Assembly: GCA_029243145.1 (NCBI GenBank)
Contig: JAQWSQ010000090.1
Coordinates: forward strand, 1-46,965
Source of the DNA: Planctomycetaceae bacterium
GTDB lineage: Bacteria; Planctomycetota; Planctomycetia; Planctomycetales; Planctomycetaceae
Direction of reading: 5' to 3'
Length of the DNA: 46,965 nt
The translations under genes and the position numbers were made by a program. The notes beneath the pieces were generated by a model that was not told where the DNA came from, made no database searches, and saw only the letters and a program-made list of their open reading frames with translations. Within the stretch, counting starts at the first letter, position 1, and the number at the start of each line of letters is the position of its first letter. Below are positions 44,273 through 46,965 of the stretch, one piece after another.

Positions 44273-45109
44273 ATGACGACTGTAATTGCCGCTGATCAAC
44301 CGCTGAAACTAGGGACGCACGAATTCCCTTCTCGACTGATCGTGGGAACTGGGAAATATTCGACGTACGAGTTGATGAAAGATTGCCTGACCGTGAGCGG
44401 GGCAGATGTCATCACTGTGGCCGTTCGTCGAGAGCGGCTGATCGATTCAGACGGGCGAAATATTCTCGACTTCATTGATCTGTCTCGATACACCATTTTA
44501 CCAAATACTGCCGGGTGTTTTTCGGCTGAGGACGCTGTACGAGTGGCTCGCCTTGGCCGTGAAATCTTGGAGGGCTTAGAGAATCCAGGAGCAGACTGGG
44601 TGAAGTTGGAAGTTCTGGGTGACACGAAAACATTGTTGCCCGATCCGGTGGCAACGCTGGAAGCCACCGAACAATTGGTCAAAGAGGGATTTCAAGTCCT
44701 CTGTTACTCGACCGATGATCCCATCACGGCCAAGCGTCTCAAGAGTGCGGGAGCCACGTCAGTCATGCCGGCGGGAAGTCCCATCGGCAGCGGCCAGGGA
44801 ATTTTGAATCCCAATAACATTCGCATCTGCCTGGAATACCTGAAAGAAAATGATCCCGAGTATCCCGTGATTGTGGACGCGGGGGTAGGAACGGCTTCCG
44901 ATGTTTCGATTGCGATGGAACTCGGTTGTGATGGCGTCTTATTGAATACGGGAATCGCCGGGGCGCAAGATCCTCTTCGAATGGCCGAAGCGATGAAGTT
45001 GGCGACAAGATCAGGTCGACTGGCTCATCAAGCGGGGCGGATTCCCAAAAAACTGTACGCAACTGCTTCGAGCCCTGAAGATGGAACATTCACAAATCCT
45101 CTGAAATGA
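44273..45109 (+). CDS. thiG: Thiazole synthase ThiG
   Basis: 278 residues. It forms the thiamine thiazole phosphate from deoxyxylulose phosphate, dehydroglycine and ThiS thiocarboxylate. Motifs: [45 protein letters not shown] with the Schiff-base Lys, [15 protein letters not shown] and the phosphate-binding [10 protein letters not shown]. About 20 residues longer at the C-terminus than many homologues. GAGGGGG upstream overlaps the end of thiS. It is convergent with the PPK2 gene nine bases away. Confidence 0.97.
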   Translation: MTTVIAADQPLKLGTHEFPSRLIVGTGKYSTYELMKDCLTVSGADVITVAVRRERLIDSDGRNILDFIDLSRYTILPNTAGCFSAEDAVRVARLGREILEGLENPGADWVKLEVLGDTKTLLPDPVATLEATEQLVKEGFQVLCYSTDDPITAKRLKSAGATSVMPAGSPIGSGQGILNPNNIRICLEYLKENDPEYPVIVDAGVGTASDVSIAMELGCDGVLLNTGIAGAQDPLRMAEAMKLATRSGRLAHQAGRIPKKLYATASSPEDGTFTNPLK

Positions 45110-45118
45110 GAACCTGTT

Positions 45119-46048
45119 CTACCACTGGTCACCATAATAAATCTCTTCTTTCTGACCGATTAACCTGGGTTCTGGTTTTCCTACGACTTTATGGTCTTTG
45201 TTCGAATACGGAATCGCGTTAAGCAGATATCGCATACAAGCCAAGCGGGCACGTTTCTTGTCATCGCTTTTTACAACGGTCCATGGAGAGAATGTGGTAT
45301 CGGTTGCCATAAACATCGATTTTTTGGCTTCGGTATATTCCTCTCACATTGCGAGTCCCTTGGTATCAACGGGACTCAATTTCCATTGCTTCAAACGATC
45401 ATTTTCCCGAGACTTGAAACGACAGTACTGTTCGGCACGACTCACCGAGAACCAGAATTTGAAAAGTCGAATTCCGTCTTCAATAAACATGTTCTCCAGT
45501 AGAGGAACTTGTCTGAGAAATGCATGATGTTCGGATTGTGTACAGAAGCCCATGACGGGTTCGACGACGGCGCGGTTGTACCATGATCGATCAAATAGAA
45601 CGATCTCCCCTTGGGTGGGTAGCTGATCGACGTAGCGTTGGAAGTACCATTGACCTCGTTCAGATTCAGTTGGTTTGCCCAATGCGACGACTCTGGCCCC
45701 TCGTGGATTGAGGTGCTCCATGAACCGTTTGATGGTTCCCCCTTTACCCGCCGCATCACGTCCTTCAAATAGCATGACGATCCGCTCGCCTGAGTTTTCC
45801 ACCCAATTCTGCATTTTCAGAAGTTCGACCTGCAAACCATGCTTTTGCTTTTCATAATCTGACGTTTTGATTTTACGTTCATAGGGGTAATCTTCCGCTA
45901 GAATGGTCCCTTTTTTTGCGTTCTTGATCTGTTCCCGAATTTTTCCGGGACAACAGAGTCTTCTTGGACTTGTTCGCAATGCGCAGAGAGTTCGGCGAAG
46001 TGATTTTACATGTTCAGGCCAGCGAGAGCATGGCAGTCGGTCTAGCAC
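45119..46048 (-). pseudogene. ppk2: Polyphosphate kinase 2 (PPK2) interrupted by an in-frame TGA
   Basis: One frame encodes a PPK2 with a TGA at 45346-45344. Before it: LQVELLKMQNWV, Walker A FEGRDAAGKGGTIKRFMEHL, NPRGARVVALGKP, Walker B FDRSWYNRA, and the lid RFKSRENDRLKQWKLSPVD. After it the same frame continues EEYTEAKKSMFMATDT and SDDKKRARLACMRYLL to the normal end. The TGA stands where PPK2 proteins have a conserved Trp (KWDDYT in relatives), so one base change from TGG explains it. TGA is an ordinary stop in other genes here. No second defect is seen. The upstream 35 codons from the ATG at 46048 do not match the family and the real start may be a non-ATG codon near 45930. The kinase would make nucleotide triphosphates or polyphosphate if read through. 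Confidence 0.85.
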
Positions 46049-46270
46049 ACATCTTAAGGCGGGAGTCCTTGAGTGGGGTTGATTGCTGCGAACCGCGGGT
46101 CACTTATTGTGTCGGATCTGTGATTCAATTGGAGAGAAACCCCTGTTACGCTTGCTGAAATGCGTTAAAAACGATAAATTTACGTTCCGTAATCGAGTAA
46201 AACGATCAAGGCGACGACTTATTTGGGTTCGCCGTACGTCGTTTTTCTTAACTTGCGGTATCGGTTTGCC

Positions 46271-46298
46271 TTGCAGGAGGCAGGGTGGTTGATATAGT
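46271..46298 (+). promoter_or_regulatory. Candidate promoter of the tRNA cluster
   Basis: TTGCAG (46271-46276, 4/6 match to -35) and TATAGT (46293-46298, 5/6 match to -10) are separated by 16 bases. Initiation near 46305 lies about 20 bases before the first tRNA. A GC-rich GCGCC-like discriminator is not evident. Confidence 0.5.
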
Positions 46299-46326
46299 AA
46301 GCCACTTCGCGCCTCATTGTCCGGCT

Positions 46327-46399
46327 GCTAGTGTAGCTCAATTGGCAGAGCACCGGTTTTGTAAACCGGCGGTTGTGGGTTCAAGTCCCTCCACTAGCT
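46327..46399 (+). tRNA. tRNA-Thr (TGT)
   Basis: 73 bases. The acceptor arms GCTAGTG and CACTAGC pair perfectly. The anticodon stem CCGGT/ACCGG encloses TTTGTAA, giving anticodon TGT (Thr ACA/ACG family). The T arm GTGGG-TTCAAGT-CCCTC is standard, with one weak pair. CCA is not encoded. First of four tRNAs. Confidence 0.97.
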
Positions 46400-46506
46400 T
46401 CCATGGTTTTGGAGTCATCTGAAGCTGATTAGACTCTGTAGGTAGCAACAAGTTAGTTTTTTTCGATCAGTGAAAGCTGGTTGTCATCGAGATGCCCGGG
46501 AAACTG

Positions 46507-46589
46507 GGGAGGGTTCCAGAGCGGTCAAATGGGCCAGACTGTAAATCTGGTGGCTTACGCCTTCGCAGGTTCGAATCCTGCTCCTCCCA
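46507..46589 (+). tRNA. tRNA-Tyr (GTA)
   Basis: 83 bases with a long variable arm, as expected for bacterial tRNA-Tyr. Acceptor GGGAGGG pairs with TCCTCCC (one G-T). The anticodon stem CCAGA/TCTGG encloses CTGTAAA, anticodon GTA. T arm GCAGG-TTCGAAT-CCTGC is perfect. Discriminator A; CCA not encoded. Confidence 0.97.
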
Positions 46590-46692
46590 CTGAGTAAAAT
46601 TTAAGCGGTGAGTTTTTTATGCGGTAGTGTCTCGGTCAGTGGAGACTGAGCGAGTTTTAGGTGACAATTTGGAACATCGTTCCAGCGAAACT

Positions 46693-46763
<71 letters not shown>

Positions 46764-46863
46764 TTTCAGTCTGATAAACATGTATTTCGGCTCGGTCAAT
46801 AAATTATTGGCGGCGTTGTGATTTTGGAGAGATGGCTGAATCGCGGGAACGACCCAGTGGTTG

Positions 46864-46933
<70 letters not shown>

Positions 46934-46935
<2 letters not shown>

Positions 46936-46957
46936 CAGTCCTCGCAAGAGGATTGAG
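46934..46957 (+). other. GNRA-loop hairpin directly after the last tRNA
   Basis: CTCAGTCCTC (46934-46943) pairs with GAGGATTGAG (46948-46957) across a GCAA tetraloop, with one G-T pair. The stem begins on the last two bases of the tRNA, so tRNA folding and this stem compete slightly. No T-run is visible before the window ends. It may guide cleavage of the tRNA from a downstream mRNA. Confidence 0.5.
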
Positions 46958-46965
46958 ATTGCAAG

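Noticed and set aside
45317..45346. Frameshift in the PPK2 gene
   Set aside because: Reading through the TGA keeps both halves in the same frame, so it is a nonsense change, not a frameshift.
45119..46048. Genetic code with UGA as Trp
   Set aside because: Several intact genes here (coxD, both ABC genes, ctaA, rfbC) end at TGA with downstream sequence in other genes, so TGA acts as stop.

Overview
The window looks like a chromosomal segment of a planctomycete (order Planctomycetales; genus not determinable by eye). The evidence is a bacterial microcompartment (BMC) operon of the Planctomycetes-Verrucomicrobia type, which breaks down fucose/rhamnose-derived sugar phosphates; a large respiratory cluster built on a Rieske/cytochrome b complex with a giant multihaem cytochrome; and many secreted proteins and lipoproteins with Gram-negative-type signals. 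Family names come from reading motifs; no database search was run.

Layout. (1) 83-10572, minus strand: a BMC operon read from a DeoR-type repressor gene (9820-10572) towards position 83. It encodes PduL phosphotransacylase, two BMC-H hexamer proteins, acetate-type kinase, three BMC-P pentamer proteins, a four-helix membrane protein, a CoA-acylating aldehyde dehydrogenase, a degenerate RpiB-like protein, a class II aldolase, a malate/lactate-type dehydrogenase and a second, class I-like aldolase. Five of the non-shell proteins carry a short amphipathic helix at one end that looks like a cargo-targeting (encapsulation) peptide. No B12 diol dehydratase is present. The simplest reading is: aldolase makes lactaldehyde; aldehyde dehydrogenase makes lactyl-CoA; PduL makes lactyl-phosphate; the kinase makes lactate plus ATP. 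A TTGACA promoter overlapping a palindrome lies upstream of the repressor gene. (2) 11016-12110, plus strand: secreted sialidase. (3) 12248-13804: Ser/Thr kinase interrupted by one in-frame TAA. (4) 14561-34828, plus strand: a respiratory cluster of about 20 kb. It holds a Rieske protein with repeated N-terminal peptides, a split cytochrome b, a 1502-residue octahaem cytochrome, a cupredoxin-like lipoprotein, a dihaem lipoprotein, an aa3-type oxidase (A2-like subunit I, CuA subunit II, subunit III with a coiled-coil insert, His-rich subunit IV), haem A/O synthesis, an ABC exporter, SCO1, a DUF420 protein and a small CPMC-motif membrane protein. (5) 34838-46048: mixed housekeeping genes, including DUF983, Nif3-like, a sugar isomerase/epimerase, a secreted beta-propeller, a porin O/P, a histidine phosphatase, PdxA, RfbC, GDPD, a DJ-1/PfpI protein, ThiS-ThiG, and a PPK2 gene interrupted by an in-frame TGA at a conserved Trp. 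(6) 46327-46935: tRNA genes Thr(TGT)-Tyr(GTA)-Gly(TCC)-Thr(GGT), the classic order found upstream of tuf.

The most unusual points are: the accessory genes of the BMC operon (membrane protein, degenerate RpiB-like protein with a targeting helix, second aldolase with a C-terminal targeting helix); the Arg at the substrate-specificity position of the dehydrogenase; RNA hairpins flanking the shell-protein genes; the repeated peptide on the Rieske protein; the octahaem cytochrome; the insert in CoxC; and two independent single-codon nonsense interruptions.
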